A DNA stretch of 64,000 nt, taken from assembly GCA_001941065.1 (NCBI GenBank), contig MSHJ01000016.1, forward strand, positions 1-64,000, written 5' to 3'. Under the pieces are notes generated by a model, which worked only from the letters and a program-made list of their open reading frames with translations, ran no database searches and had not been told where the DNA came from. This stretch comes from Alistipes sp. Zagget8. Lineage in GTDB: Bacteria; Bacteroidota; Bacteroidia; Bacteroidales; Rikenellaceae. Below are positions 7,313 to 17,247 of this stretch, one piece after another (positions within the stretch are counted from its first letter, which is position 1; every line of letters starts with the position of its first letter). A program made the translations under genes and the position numbers.

Positions 7313-7336
7313 GGGTTCGAGCCCCATCTTCCACCC
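7313..7336 (+). other. Attachment site: tRNA 3'-end copy, probably tRNA-His
   Basis: The bases form the T-loop (TTCGAGC), the 3' half of the T-stem (CCCAT) and an acceptor 3' strand CTTCCAC followed by C, C. A C at the discriminator position after CCAC is characteristic of tRNA-His, and the layout is parallel to the E. coli tRNA-His end. The 5' T-stem strand is imperfect (AAGGG against CCCAT), and no tRNA body lies upstream, so this is a partial copy as left by site-specific integration. The complete tRNA should be at the other end of the element. Confidence 0.65.
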
Positions 7337-7337
7337 G

Positions 7338-7364
7338 AAGGTCTTCTTGCGAAGACCTTTTTTT
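7338..7364 (+). terminator. Rho-independent terminator of the original tRNA unit
   Basis: A perfect 9-bp stem (7338-7346 and 7351-7359) with a TTGC loop is followed by a run of T. It lies two bases beyond the tRNA-end copy, where the native terminator of the tRNA gene would be before integration. Confidence 0.8.
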
Positions 7365-7401
7365 ATTGGTATTCAAGTTATCGAAAGGAAAAATTATTGC
7401 T

Positions 7402-7409
7402 TATCTTTG
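7402..7409 (+). promoter_or_regulatory. -7 promoter box for the YjdI-like gene
   Basis: TATCTTTG matches the Bacteroidetes -7 consensus, 36 bases before the ATG at 7446. A good -33 TTG is not evident at the usual distance. Confidence 0.5.
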
Positions 7410-7445
7410 CTTCCACACGCAATGTTAACCAAAAACTTTTGCAGC

Positions 7446-7673
7446 ATGGAACAAGAGAAAATCCGCAAGGAATACACCAACGGCGAAATCGGAATCGTCT
7501 GGCAGCCGCAGCTCTGCACGCATGCGGGCATTTGCGTAAAGACGCTGCCCAACGTTTACAGGATCAAAGAGCGGCCCTGGATAAAACCCGAGAACGCCTC
7601 GACGGCCGAACTCATCGCCCAGATCGACAAATGCCCTTCGGGGGCGCTGTCCTACCGGATGGCAAACGAGTAA
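7446..7673 (+). CDS. YjdI-like (4Fe-4S) mono-cluster protein
   Basis: 75 residues beginning MEQEKIRKEYTNGEIGIVWQP. It matches the Fer4_19/YjdI pattern: C-x5-C early (LCTHAGICVKTLPNVY) and the DKCPSGALSY motif near the end, which provide cysteines for one iron-sulfur cluster. These small ferredoxin-like proteins are thought to act in electron transfer; partners are unknown. The ATG at 7446 is preferred to one at 7347, which would place untypical residues in front and lie within the tRNA terminator's T-run. It is transcribed alone and ends at a bidirectional terminator shared with enolase. Confidence 0.85.
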   Translation: MEQEKIRKEYTNGEIGIVWQPQLCTHAGICVKTLPNVYRIKERPWIKPENASTAELIAQIDKCPSGALSYRMANE

Positions 7674-7679
7674 AAACAA

Positions 7680-7709
7680 AAACGCGGACACCTTACGGTA
7701 TCCGCGTTT
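7680..7709. terminator. Bidirectional terminator between YjdI-like gene and eno
   Basis: A 9-bp stem (7680-7688 and 7701-7709) with an inner 3-bp stem lies between two converging genes, with A-runs before and T-runs after, so it works in both directions. Confidence 0.75.
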
Positions 7710-7728
7710 TCATTGTTCGACCGGCAAA

Positions 7729-9120
<1,392 letters not shown>

Positions 9121-9179
9121 TTATTGTTAATTTTTTCACGATTGCGGCACGCGTTTTTCTGTTTCTGCTGCAAATATCG

Positions 9180-9187
9180 TATCTTTG
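9180..9187 (+). promoter_or_regulatory. -7 promoter box for the antiporter operon
   Basis: TATCTTTG, 43 bases before the ATG at 9231, in the 200-base divergent region between eno and the antiporter. Confidence 0.6.
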
Positions 9188-9230
9188 CGCCGCGGCTTAC
9201 GCGCAAAACCACGTAAACGACCATCACTCA

Positions 9231-10415
9231 ATGCGAAAAGTTCTTTCGTTCTCGCTCTTCCTGATGCTGGGGCTCGTCGCTTCGCAGCTGCTTCCCGGCG
9301 TCCTCGGCACGACCTATTCCGGCTTCAAGGCCGTGACCGACACACTGCTCTACGTCTGCCTGGGATTCATTATGATCAATGTCGGCCGGGAATTCGAGAT
9401 CGACAAATCCCGCTGGCGCTCCTACACCGCCGATTATTTCATCGCCATGGCCACCGCCGCGCTTCCGTGGCTGCTCATCGCCCTCTATTACGTCTTCGTG
9501 CTGCTGCCCTCCGACCTCTGGGGGAGTTCCGAGGCGTGGAAGGAGAACCTGCTGCTGAGCCGTTTCGCGGCCCCGACCTCGGCGGGCATTCTCTTCACGA
9601 TGCTCGCGGCGCTGAGCCTGAAACAGAGCTGGATTTACCGCAAAATCCAGGTGCTGGCGATCTTCGACGACCTGGACACCATCCTGCTGATGATCCCGCT
9701 GCAAATCCTGATGATCGGCCTCAAATGGCAGATGTTCGCCATCGTGGGCGTGGTGACCGTCCTGCTCGCCGTCGGCTGGCGGTGGCAGGCGGCGTGGAAC
9801 GTGAAGCAGGACTGGAAACGCATTCTCGGCCTTGCAGTCGTGGTCTGCGCCCTGACGCAGCTGCTCTATCTGGCGACGGCGCATTGGTACGGGCCCGAAA
9901 ACAGCATCCACATCGAGGTGCTGCTCCCGGCCTTCGTAATCGGCATGCTGATGAAACACCGGGACCTCGACACCCCTGCCGAACGCCGCGCCTCGACGGG
10001 CATCTCGTTCCTGTTCATGCTGCTCGTGGGGATAAGCATGCCGCTGGTGACGGGCACCGCAGCGTCCGACGCGGCCGCAGCCGCCGGATCGGTCACTGCG
10101 GCACAGCCGATGATGCCGTGGGGTATCCTGCTGCTGCACGTCGTGGCGGTCTCGGCGCTCTCGAACCTCGGAAAGCTCGTGCCGGTCTTCTTCTACCGCG
10201 ACCGGAAGCTGAGCGAGCGGCTGGCCCTCTCGGTGGGCATGTTCACCCGCGGCGAGGTCGGTGCGGGAGTGATTTTCATCGCCCTCGGATACAGTCTCGG
10301 CGGCCCGGCGCTGATTATCTCGGTGCTGACGCTGGTGCTGAACCTCATCCTCACGGGCGGTTTCGTCGTGTGGGTCAAACAGCTGGCGCTCAAGAGCGCC
10401 GCTTCCGAAAAATAA
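9231..10415 (+). CDS. Cation/proton antiporter (CPA2-like)
   Basis: 394 residues with about 11-12 hydrophobic helices, a typical size for Na+(K+)/H+ exchangers. The first helix follows MRKVLSF directly. Family features are a half-buried SRFAAPTSAGILFTM segment near residue 110 and, near the end, FTRGEVGAGVIFIALGYSLGG, comparable to the conserved ion-path and cross-over helices of the Na_H_Exchanger family. It would exchange monovalent cations for protons across the inner membrane. The ion is not predictable. The next gene starts 12 bases after its stop, so both are probably cotranscribed from the TATCTTTG promoter at 9180. Confidence 0.8.
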   Translation: MRKVLSFSLFLMLGLVASQLLPGVLGTTYSGFKAVTDTLLYVCLGFIMINVGREFEIDKSRWRSYTADYFIAMATAALPWLLIALYYVFVLLPSDLWGSSEAWKENLLLSRFAAPTSAGILFTMLAALSLKQSWIYRKIQVLAIFDDLDTILLMIPLQILMIGLKWQMFAIVGVVTVLLAVGWRWQAAWNVKQDWKRILGLAVVVCALTQLLYLATAHWYGPENSIHIEVLLPAFVIGMLMKHRDLDTPAERRASTGISFLFMLLVGISMPLVTGTAASDAAAAAGSVTAAQPMMPWGILLLHVVAVSALSNLGKLVPVFFYRDRKLSERLALSVGMFTRGEVGAGVIFIALGYSLGGPALIISVLTLVLNLILTGGFVVWVKQLALKSAASEK

Positions 10416-10427
10416 CCTCTTGTCCGC

Positions 10428-11081
10428 ATGAAAAACTACACACTGCTCCTGCTTGTCCTGCTGCTGGCGGGGAATGCCCGGGCACAACAGTACGAAAAGA
10501 ACATTCTGGGCGTCCGCGCCGGACTCAACGTCTCGAAACTCACGATTTCAGTCGAGGATATGCGGATCAGCACCGGTTGGCGCACCGGGTTTCATTTCGC
10601 CGTCTCGGATCAGGTGCTGCTGACCCGGAGGCTGCCCCTCTACCTCGAAACGGGCGTCGATTTTTCGAGCCGCGGCGGCAAGATCGCCCTGGCGCAGTAC
10701 GGCGAAGTCTACCAGGCGACCCCGCGGCCGTTCTACCTGCAGGTTCCCCTGCTGTTCAATTACCATTTCAACATCCGGAACCTCCTCACGATACAGCCTT
10801 TCGCCGGTATTTACGGCGGCGTGGGCCTGAGGGGCCGCATGGAGTTCGACAACCTCGGCAAAGAGGAACTGTTCGGCGACCGGGGAATGCTCTACCGGCT
10901 GGATTTCGGGGTCCGGGCGGGCGTCGGATTCGTCGTGAAACGCATTTATCTGGGCATCAGCTACGACATCGGCTGCATGAACCAGTTCAGGAACGGATCG
11001 TTCTTCAGTTACGAGTCCCGGACCCGGGCGATCGAAATACACAACGACTGCCTTTCCGTGATGATCGGCTACAATTTCTAA
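10428..11081 (+). CDS. Outer-membrane beta-barrel protein, PorT-like, copy 1
   Basis: 217 residues with a signal peptide (about residues 1-19, ending NARAQ) and a series of amphipathic strands ending in YNF, the aromatic C-terminus typical of outer-membrane barrels. It belongs to the small 8-strand outer-membrane beta-barrel (OMP_b-brl) group of Bacteroidetes, whose roles are mostly unknown. It is a tandem paralogue of the next gene: both begin EKNILGVRAGLN and share FYLETGxxFSSRGGK and QPFAGxYxG segments. It carries a longer middle loop than copy 2 (extra residues around LAQYGEVYQATP). A terminator follows, so it closes the antiporter unit. Confidence 0.8.
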   Translation: MKNYTLLLLVLLLAGNARAQQYEKNILGVRAGLNVSKLTISVEDMRISTGWRTGFHFAVSDQVLLTRRLPLYLETGVDFSSRGGKIALAQYGEVYQATPRPFYLQVPLLFNYHFNIRNLLTIQPFAGIYGGVGLRGRMEFDNLGKEELFGDRGMLYRLDFGVRAGVGFVVKRIYLGISYDIGCMNQFRNGSFFSYESRTRAIEIHNDCLSVMIGYNF

Positions 11082-11102
11082 CCGGCAATCCGTCCGATAC
11101 GA

Positions 11103-11131
11103 GCGGGACGCACCTTCGGGATGCGTCCCGC
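11103..11131 (+). terminator. Terminator after barrel copy 1
   Basis: Perfect 10-bp GC-rich stem (11103-11112 and 11122-11131) followed by TTCGTTTT. Confidence 0.75.
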
Positions 11132-11226
11132 TTCGTTTTGGTGATTCTCCCCGCCGTCTTTATTTTACAAATAGTTCATTTCGTTGAAAATATACGCTAT
11201 TCTATCGCAAATCAGAAAACTTTTTC

Positions 11227-11234
11227 TATTTTTG
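11227..11234 (+). promoter_or_regulatory. -7 promoter box for barrel copy 2
   Basis: TATTTTTG, 56 bases before the ATG at 11290; the region upstream is AT-rich. It shows that the second paralogue is controlled separately from the first. Confidence 0.5.
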
Positions 11235-11289
11235 GCGTACCGTTCCGAACAGGGGACGGAGAAAACAACCTCATCATTTTCAATTAACT

Positions 11290-11892
11290 ATGAAGAAAAC
11301 ATTCCTTATCCTGGCCGCGATCCTGCTGGCAACCGCCGTTTCGGCGCAAAATCACGAAAAGAACATCCTGGGCGTCCGCGCCGGACTGAACCTGTCGAGC
11401 TACTCGATTTCAGGAAGCGGCATGTCGATAAGCACCGACTCGCGGGCTTCGTTCCACGTCGCCGTGGTCGATCAGATACTGCTCTGCAATAGGCTGCCTT
11501 TCTACCTCGAAACCGGTCTCGCTTTCTCGAGCCGCGGCGGTAAAGTCGCCGGCGTGAGCTCCCGCCCCTCCTACCTGCAGATTCCCGTGCTGGTAAACTA
11601 CCACTTTAACATCAAGGACATCGTTACAATCCAGCCGTTCGCGGGTCTCTACTACGGATTCGGCATCGGTGGCAAGATGAAAGCCGGCGGCGAGAAAGGG
11701 GACATCTTCGGCGACGAAGGCGGGCTGAAACGTTCCGACCTGGGCGTGCGTCTGGGCGCAGGCGTCGTCTGGAACCGCATCTATTTCGGACTGGGTTACG
11801 ACATCGGCTGCCTGGATCTGGTGAAGGATAACGACAGCGAGGGTAAGATGCGCAACAACTGCTTCTCGATCAGCGTCGGCTACAATTTCTAA
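11290..11892 (+). CDS. Outer-membrane beta-barrel protein, PorT-like, copy 2
   Basis: 200 residues, signal peptide to about residue 19 (AVSAQ), then barrel strands ending in VGYNF. It is clearly paralogous to the upstream gene and probably arose by tandem duplication. It has its own promoter and its own terminator. Function is unknown; barrels of this size may serve adhesion, lipid handling or envelope stability. Confidence 0.8.
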   Translation: MKKTFLILAAILLATAVSAQNHEKNILGVRAGLNLSSYSISGSGMSISTDSRASFHVAVVDQILLCNRLPFYLETGLAFSSRGGKVAGVSSRPSYLQIPVLVNYHFNIKDIVTIQPFAGLYYGFGIGGKMKAGGEKGDIFGDEGGLKRSDLGVRLGAGVVWNRIYFGLGYDIGCLDLVKDNDSEGKMRNNCFSISVGYNF

Positions 11893-11909
11893 ATCCCGAC
11901 CGACAATAA

Positions 11910-11944
11910 GAAAGGGACGCTTCCGGCATGGAGGCGTCCCTTTC
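11910..11944. terminator. Bidirectional terminator between barrel copy 2 and queA
   Basis: Perfect 11-bp stem (11910-11920 and 11934-11944) with a 13-base loop, followed by ATTTTA; the converging queA gene ends 21 bases further on. Confidence 0.75.
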
Positions 11945-11964
11945 ATTTTACCCGGAATTCCCGG

Positions 11965-13176
11965 TCATTCCCGCATCAGCACCGACGAATCGCCGTAGCT
12001 CAGGAAGCGGAAATCATGCCCGAGGGCGTAGTCGTAAATCTGCCGCCAGCCGTCGCCCACGAAAGCCGACACCAGCAGCAGCAGGGTCGATTTGGGCTGG
12101 TGGAAATTGGTGACGATATTGTGCACGATGCGGAATTCGTAGCCCAGCGGCGTGATCATGATCTGCGTCGCGGCTTTCAGCCGGTCGAGGCCGTTCGCAT
12201 CCATCCAGGCGAGCAGTTCCTCCAGGGCGTCGCGGCCCGAATAGTCAGCCGGAATGTCGTACAGCTCCCACTGCCCGATCACCCGTCCGGCATCGGGCGT
12301 CCCGGCGGTGCGGATGCGCCACGCAAGGGCCGGAAGCGACTCCAGCGTGCGCACCGAGGTGGTTCCAACGGCGGTGATATGCCCCCACTTTTCCAGCAGG
12401 CGGGCCACCGTCGCGCGGCGCACCTCGAAATGCTCGGTGTGCATCGGATGCTTCGCGGCATCGTCGTCCTTCACGGGCAGGAAGGTCCCCGCCCCGACGT
12501 GGAGCGTCACCTCCTCGAACCCGAACCCGCGGGCCGTCATTCCTTCGATCAGCTCCGGGGTGAAATGCAGGCCCGCCGTCGGTGCGGCCACCGAACCTTC
12601 GAATTTCGAATAGACCGTCTGGTAGCGCGTATTGTCTATCTCCTCGCTCTCGCGGTTCAGGTAGGGCGGAATCGGAATCCGCCCGAGATACTCCAGCAGC
12701 TGTCCGAAGGTCATCGGGGCGCTCCACGCAAAGCGCACGACGCATTCGCGGCCGTGGTCCTCGGCGATCCATGCCCGGAGGTGTTCGGCACGGCCTTCGC
12801 AGTCGAAATTGATCTCCACATACCCCTCTTTCCACTTTTTGCGATTGCCCACGATGCACGACCACGCGCACTCGCCCGTGACGGCGAACGCCCGTTCGTA
12901 ATCGGCCGGGGCGTGCGGCTCGAGGCAGAAGACCTCGATACGCGCCCCCGAGGGTTTGTGCATGATGATCCGCGCCCGGATGACCTTCGTATTGTTGAAG
13001 ACCAGCAGTTCGCCCGCGGGCAGCACGTCGCCGATGTCGGCGAAATGCCGTTCGGAAATCCCGCCGCCGCGCCAGACGAGCAGTTTCGAAGCGCTGCGCT
13101 CGGCGAGGGGGAATTTGGCGATCCGCTCGTCCGGAAGGTCGTAGTCGAAGCGGTTTATGTCGATATGTCGTTCCAT
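11965..13176 (-). CDS. queA: S-adenosylmethionine:tRNA ribosyltransferase-isomerase (QueA family)
   Basis: 403 residues from MERHIDINRFDYDLPDERIA at 13176. QueA moves the ribosyl part of SAM to preQ1 in tRNA to form epoxyqueuosine at wobble position 34. The signatures SVAAPTAGLHFT and VTLHVGAGTFLPV are intact, as is the TNFHQPKSTLLLLVSAF end. It is longer than the roughly 350-residue E. coli-type enzyme because of an insertion between residues of about 75 and 150; Bacteroidetes often have a long form. The open frame continues far upstream over nadB, but that is antisense read-through. Its promoter overlaps that of nadB. Confidence 0.92.
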   Translation of the reverse strand: MERHIDINRFDYDLPDERIAKFPLAERSASKLLVWRGGGISERHFADIGDVLPAGELLVFNNTKVIRARIIMHKPSGARIEVFCLEPHAPADYERAFAVTGECAWSCIVGNRKKWKEGYVEINFDCEGRAEHLRAWIAEDHGRECVVRFAWSAPMTFGQLLEYLGRIPIPPYLNRESEEIDNTRYQTVYSKFEGSVAAPTAGLHFTPELIEGMTARGFGFEEVTLHVGAGTFLPVKDDDAAKHPMHTEHFEVRRATVARLLEKWGHITAVGTTSVRTLESLPALAWRIRTAGTPDAGRVIGQWELYDIPADYSGRDALEELLAWMDANGLDRLKAATQIMITPLGYEFRIVHNIVTNFHQPKSTLLLLVSAFVGDGWRQIYDYALGHDFRFLSYGDSSVLMRE

Positions 13177-13197
13177 ATTTTGCCGGAAATTATGCGG

Positions 13198-13223
13198 CAA
13201 AGTTACTATTTTTTGTAACTTTG
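13198..13223. promoter_or_regulatory. Back-to-back promoters of queA and nadB
   Basis: TAACTTTG on the minus strand (13198-13205) faces queA and TAACTTTG on the plus strand (13216-13223) faces nadB, only ten bases apart. The -33 region of each lies within or beyond the other promoter, so RNA polymerase should not occupy both at once. Confidence 0.6.
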
Positions 13224-13257
13224 CGGCGCTGCAAGGCAATAGAAAAAGGAAAAACCC

Positions 13258-14814
13258 ATGAAAACCGACTTTCTGGTTATCGGTTCCGGCGCTGCGGGGC
13301 TCTCGTTCGCGCTGAAGGCCGCGGCTCACGGACACGTTACGATCGTCACCAAAGGCGAGATCGAAGAGTGCAACACCAACTATGCCCAGGGCGGCATCTG
13401 CTCGGTCACGTACGCTCCCGACACCTTCGAAAAGCACATTCACGACACGCTGGTCTGCGGAGCGGGCAAGTGCGACGAGAAGGCCGTGGAGCTGGTCGTG
13501 CGGCGGGCCCCGGAGCTGATCCGCGACCTCATCGCATGGGGCACGCGCTTCGACAAGACCCCCGACGGACGTTTCGAACTCAACCGCGAGGGCGGCCACT
13601 CGGAGCACCGCATCCTCCACCACGAGGACCTCACGGGAGCCGAGATCGAGCGGGCACTCGTGGAGTCGGTGAAGAACCATCCAAACATCACCATCCTCGA
13701 GCATCATTTCGCCATCGACCTGCTGACGCAGCACCACCTGGGCGAATTCGTCACCCGCCACACGCGCGGACTGGCCTGTTTCGGGGCCTATGTGCTGAAC
13801 CTCGAGACGAACGAGATCGAGACCATGCTTTCGAAATTCACCGTCGTGGCCACGGGCGGCTGCGGCAACGTCTACTCCACGACCTCGAATCCCAACGTCG
13901 CCACGGGCGACGGCATCGCCATGTGCCACCGCGCGAAGGCGATGACCGAAAACATGGAGTTCATCCAGTTCCACCCCACGACGCTGTACAACCCCGGCGA
14001 GAAGCCCAATTTCCTCATCACCGAGGCCATGCGGGGCTTCGGGGCCATCCTGCGGCTGCCCGACGGCCAGGAATTCATGGACAAATACCACCCGATGAAA
14101 TCCCTCGCGCCGCGCGACGTCGTGGCCCGGGCCATCTACCGCGAAATGACCAAACGGGGTTCGGATTTCGTCTACCTCGACGTAACGCACAAGGACCCCG
14201 ACGCCATCCGGAGCCATTTCCCGAACATTTACGAGAAATGCCGCTCGATCGGCATCGACATCACCAAAGACTGGATTCCCGTGACCCCCGCGGCGCACTA
14301 CTGCTGCGGCGGCGTGAAGGTCGACCTCAACGGCGAAACGTCTATCAAACGGCTCTACGCGCTGGGCGAGACCTCGTGCACGGGACTGCACGGCGCCAAC
14401 CGGCTGGCATCGAATTCGCTGATCGAAGCGGTCGTCTATGCCGACCAGGCCGCACGCCACACGGCGTCGCTGCTGGAAAAGGTCGATTTCCAGGAGGGCA
14501 TTCCCGACTGGGATTTCGAGGGGACGCAGCACACCGAGGAGATGCTGATGATCATCCAGTCGAAACGCGAAATGCAGACCATCATGTCCAACTACGTGGG
14601 CATCGTGCGGTCGAACCTCTCGTTGAAGCGTGCCATGCACCGGCTGGAAATCCTCTGGCAGGAGACCGAAGAGCTCTACAACAAGACCAAGCCCAACCGC
14701 GAGCTGTGCGAACTGCGGAACATGATCGCCATCGCCTATCTGGTCATCAAGCAGGGCCGCGAGATCAAGGAGTCCGTGGGCTGCCACTACAACGCCGATT
14801 ACCCGAAAGAATAA
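13258..14814 (+). CDS. nadB: L-aspartate oxidase
   Basis: 518 residues. NadB oxidises L-aspartate to iminoaspartate, the first step of NAD synthesis de novo, with FAD in the cytoplasm. The FAD-binding GSGAAG is at residues 9-14; NYAQGGICSV, the capping-domain region LLRLPDGQEFMDKYHP and the HYCCGGVKVDLNGET and GANRLASNSLIEA motifs follow in the family order. It is distinguished from succinate dehydrogenase flavoprotein by length and by these motifs. nadA and nadC are not in the window. prfC begins four bases after its stop, so the two are cotranscribed. Confidence 0.95.
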   Translation: MKTDFLVIGSGAAGLSFALKAAAHGHVTIVTKGEIEECNTNYAQGGICSVTYAPDTFEKHIHDTLVCGAGKCDEKAVELVVRRAPELIRDLIAWGTRFDKTPDGRFELNREGGHSEHRILHHEDLTGAEIERALVESVKNHPNITILEHHFAIDLLTQHHLGEFVTRHTRGLACFGAYVLNLETNEIETMLSKFTVVATGGCGNVYSTTSNPNVATGDGIAMCHRAKAMTENMEFIQFHPTTLYNPGEKPNFLITEAMRGFGAILRLPDGQEFMDKYHPMKSLAPRDVVARAIYREMTKRGSDFVYLDVTHKDPDAIRSHFPNIYEKCRSIGIDITKDWIPVTPAAHYCCGGVKVDLNGETSIKRLYALGETSCTGLHGANRLASNSLIEAVVYADQAARHTASLLEKVDFQEGIPDWDFEGTQHTEEMLMIIQSKREMQTIMSNYVGIVRSNLSLKRAMHRLEILWQETEELYNKTKPNRELCELRNMIAIAYLVIKQGREIKESVGCHYNADYPKE

Positions 14815-14817
14815 CGC

Positions 14818-16401
14818 ATGACATTACAGGAAGAAATAACCCGGCGGCGGACCTTCGCCGTCATCGCCCACCCCGACGCGGGTAAAACCACCCTTACGGA
14901 AAAACTGCTGCTGTTCGGCGGCGCCATCCACGTGGCCGGAGCCGTCAAGAGCAACAAAATCAAGAAAGGCGCGACGTCCGATTTCATGGAGATCGAACGC
15001 CAGCGCGGCATCTCGGTGGCCACGGCCGTGATGGGCTTCGAATATCGGGGCTGCAAAATCAACATCCTCGACACCCCGGGCCACGAAGATTTCGCCGAGG
15101 ACACCTACCGCACGCTGACGGCCGTGGATTCGGTCATCATCGTCATCGACGGCGCCAAGGGCGTCGAGTCCCAGACCCGCAAGCTGATGGAGGTCTGCCG
15201 CATGCGCAAGACCCCCGTGATCGTCTTCATCAACAAGCTGGACCGCCCTTCGAAAGAACCCTTCGACCTGCTGGACGAGGTGGAGAAGGAACTGCAAATC
15301 CGCGTGCGGCCGCTGGCGTTCCCGATTTCGAACGGCCCCACGTTCAAGGGGGTCTACAACCTCTACGAAAAGAACCTGTCGCTCTTCACATCGGACGAGA
15401 AACTGACGGCCGACGCTTCGACGACCGAGATTTCGGACCTCGCGTCGCAAGAGCTGGAAGGATACATCGGCGCAAAATTCGCCGACCAGTTGCGGCAGGA
15501 TGTCGAGCTGGTCGAGGGCGTCTACGACGAGTTCAACCGCGACGCCTACCTGCAGGGGGAGCTGGCTCCGGTCTTCTTCGGTTCGGCGGTCAACAATTTC
15601 GGCGTGCGCGAACTGCTGGAATGCTTCGTGCGCATCGCCCCCTCGCCGCGTCCGGCCCCGACCGAGACCCGTCCGGTGGAGCCCGAAGAGGCGAAAATGA
15701 CCGGCTTCGTGTTCAAGATACACGCCAACATGGACCCCAACCACCGCGACCGCATCGCGTTCTTGAAGATTTGCTCCGGCACGTTCGAACGGAATAAGAA
15801 TTACCTGCACGTGCGCAGCGGCAAACAGCTGAAATTCTCGTCGCCGACGGCTTTCATGGCCGAGAAAAAGTCGGTGATCGATTTCGCCTATCCGGGCGAC
15901 ATCGTGGGCCTGCACGACACGGGCAACTTCAAAATCGGCGACACATTCACCGAGGGCGAGAAGCTCCGCTTCACGGGCATTCCGTCGTTCGCCCCCGAGC
16001 AGTTCCGGTATATCGAGAACGCCGACCCGCTGAAATTCAAGCAGCTGGCCAAGGGCATCGACCAGCTGATGGACGAAGGTGTGGCGCAGTTGTTCACCTC
16101 GGCGCTCAACGGCCGCAAGATTATCGGCACGGTGGGGGCGCTGCAGTTCGAGGTGATTCAATACCGGCTGGAGCACGAGTACAATGCCGCGTGCCGCTGG
16201 GAGCCGATCTCGATTTACAAAGCCTGCTGGATCGACAGCGACAATGCCGCGCAGCTGGCCGATTTCAAACGCCGCAAACACACCAACATGGCCGTCGACA
16301 AGCACGGCCGGGACGTGTTCCTCGCCGACACGAGCTACGGGCTCGCCCTCGCGCAGGAGAATTTCAAAGATATACGGTTCCACTTCACCTCGGAGTTTTA
16401 G
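14818..16401 (+). CDS. prfC: Peptide chain release factor 3
   Basis: 527 residues. RF3 is a translation GTPase that removes RF1/RF2 from the ribosome after termination. The P-loop is AHPDAGKTT, followed by the RF3-specific [17 protein letters not shown], the switch-[10 protein letters not shown] and the NKLD guanine-recognition motif. Domains II and III (from about residue 285) have the usual length. It follows nadB closely and ends at a strong terminator. Confidence 0.96.
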   Translation: MTLQEEITRRRTFAVIAHPDAGKTTLTEKLLLFGGAIHVAGAVKSNKIKKGATSDFMEIERQRGISVATAVMGFEYRGCKINILDTPGHEDFAEDTYRTLTAVDSVIIVIDGAKGVESQTRKLMEVCRMRKTPVIVFINKLDRPSKEPFDLLDEVEKELQIRVRPLAFPISNGPTFKGVYNLYEKNLSLFTSDEKLTADASTTEISDLASQELEGYIGAKFADQLRQDVELVEGVYDEFNRDAYLQGELAPVFFGSAVNNFGVRELLECFVRIAPSPRPAPTETRPVEPEEAKMTGFVFKIHANMDPNHRDRIAFLKICSGTFERNKNYLHVRSGKQLKFSSPTAFMAEKKSVIDFAYPGDIVGLHDTGNFKIGDTFTEGEKLRFTGIPSFAPEQFRYIENADPLKFKQLAKGIDQLMDEGVAQLFTSALNGRKIIGTVGALQFEVIQYRLEHEYNAACRWEPISIYKACWIDSDNAAQLADFKRRKHTNMAVDKHGRDVFLADTSYGLALAQENFKDIRFHFTSEF

Positions 16402-16420
16402 GGAAACCGCCGAACACGAA

Positions 16421-16452
16421 AAAGCCGCCGGAGTTTGCACTCCGGCGGCTTT
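16421..16452. terminator. Bidirectional terminator between prfC and the pirin gene
   Basis: Perfect 14-bp stem (16421-16434 and 16439-16452) with a TTGC loop, A-rich on one side and T-rich on the other. Confidence 0.85.
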
Positions 16453-16469
16453 GCTTAGGATGGGGTCGC

Positions 16470-17186
16470 TCAGACCTCCATCGGGACCTCGATAATCAAC
16501 AGTTTGGCATCCTCGGAAGCCTTGATCCGAAAATTGTCGGCAGCCTCTATACCCATGCCGTCGCGGGGTCCGAGCTCCTCGCCCGCCACCTCGGCCCGGC
16601 CTTCGACCACGAAGACATAGGCTCCGTTGCCGGGAAGGTTCATCCGGTATTCCAGCTCACGCCCGGCGTCGAGGCCCAGCGTATAGAACCACGCCTTCTG
16701 GTGAATCCACCCGACATGCTCGCTGCCGTGGCCCTCGGGGCCTACGATCAGCCGCAGTTCGTTGCGCTTTCCGGGCAGCAGTTCGACCTGGTTGTAACGG
16801 GGTGTATGGTTGTCGGCATCGGTGAGCACCCAGATTTGCAGGAACTGCACCGGCTCGTCGCGACTGGCGTTCATCTCGCTGTGCGTGATGCCCGTTCCGG
16901 CGCTCATCACCTGGATGTCGCCCGGTTCGAGCACCTTCATGTGCCCCATGCTGTCGCCATGTTTCAGGGCGCCCGAGAGCACGATCGAAACAATCTCCAT
17001 ATTGTCGTGGGGATGCGTTCCGAACCCCTCGCCCGGAGCCACCGTATCGTCGTTCAGCACCCTCAGGGCGCCGAAATGGACGCGCGTGGGGTCGTAGTAT
17101 CCGGCGAAGCTGAAGGTATGGTGTGTCCGGAGCCAGCCGTGATCGGCGTACCCGCGGGTCTCGGCTCTGTGAATCGTCTTTTTCAT
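16470..17186 (-). CDS. Pirin family protein
   Basis: 238 residues from MKKTIHRAETRGYADHGWL; an ATG three codons earlier is also possible. It is a two-domain cupin. The metal-binding residues are visible in HPHDNMEIVSIVLSG and in SAGTGITHSEMNAS, as in pirins with quercetinase activity. Substrate and role in this organism are unknown; some bacterial pirins respond to oxidative stress or interact with metabolic enzymes. It is transcribed alone. The 60 bases upstream are AT-rich with no exact promoter match. Confidence 0.9.
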   Translation of the reverse strand: MKKTIHRAETRGYADHGWLRTHHTFSFAGYYDPTRVHFGALRVLNDDTVAPGEGFGTHPHDNMEIVSIVLSGALKHGDSMGHMKVLEPGDIQVMSAGTGITHSEMNASRDEPVQFLQIWVLTDADNHTPRYNQVELLPGKRNELRLIVGPEGHGSEHVGWIHQKAWFYTLGLDAGRELEYRMNLPGNGAYVFVVEGRAEVAGEELGPRDGMGIEAADNFRIKASEDAKLLIIEVPMEV

Positions 17187-17247
17187 AATTTGCATTTTTA
17201 TATGTGACTATATAACAAACGCAAATTACGGCCTAATATTGTGCATT

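Larger units (their letters stand above)
1..7336. mobile_element. Right end of an integrative element inserted at a tRNA 3' end
   Basis: This stretch has the make-up of a Bacteroidales integrative element: an AT-rich cargo gene, a leftward row of tiny overlapping genes, a LPD28-like gene, an orphan-type DNA methyltransferase and two excisionase-like helix-turn-helix genes next to the boundary. The boundary is a tRNA 3'-end copy (7313-7336) followed by a tRNA-type terminator; ordinary chromosomal genes begin immediately after. The complete tRNA, the integrase and any transfer genes would lie left of base 1 and are not visible, so element type (conjugative, mobilisable or defective) cannot be decided. 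Confidence 0.7.

Noticed and set aside
7347..7445. Longer N-terminus for the YjdI-like protein
   Set aside because: The added residues lie over the tRNA terminator and promoter and do not match the family.
9228..10487. 419-residue open frame on the minus strand
   Set aside because: Antisense of the antiporter gene, histidine/glutamine-rich without domain features.
13177..14787. Upstream extension of queA to a 940-residue protein
   Set aside because: The added part is antisense to nadB; the QueA family starts at the ATG at 13176.
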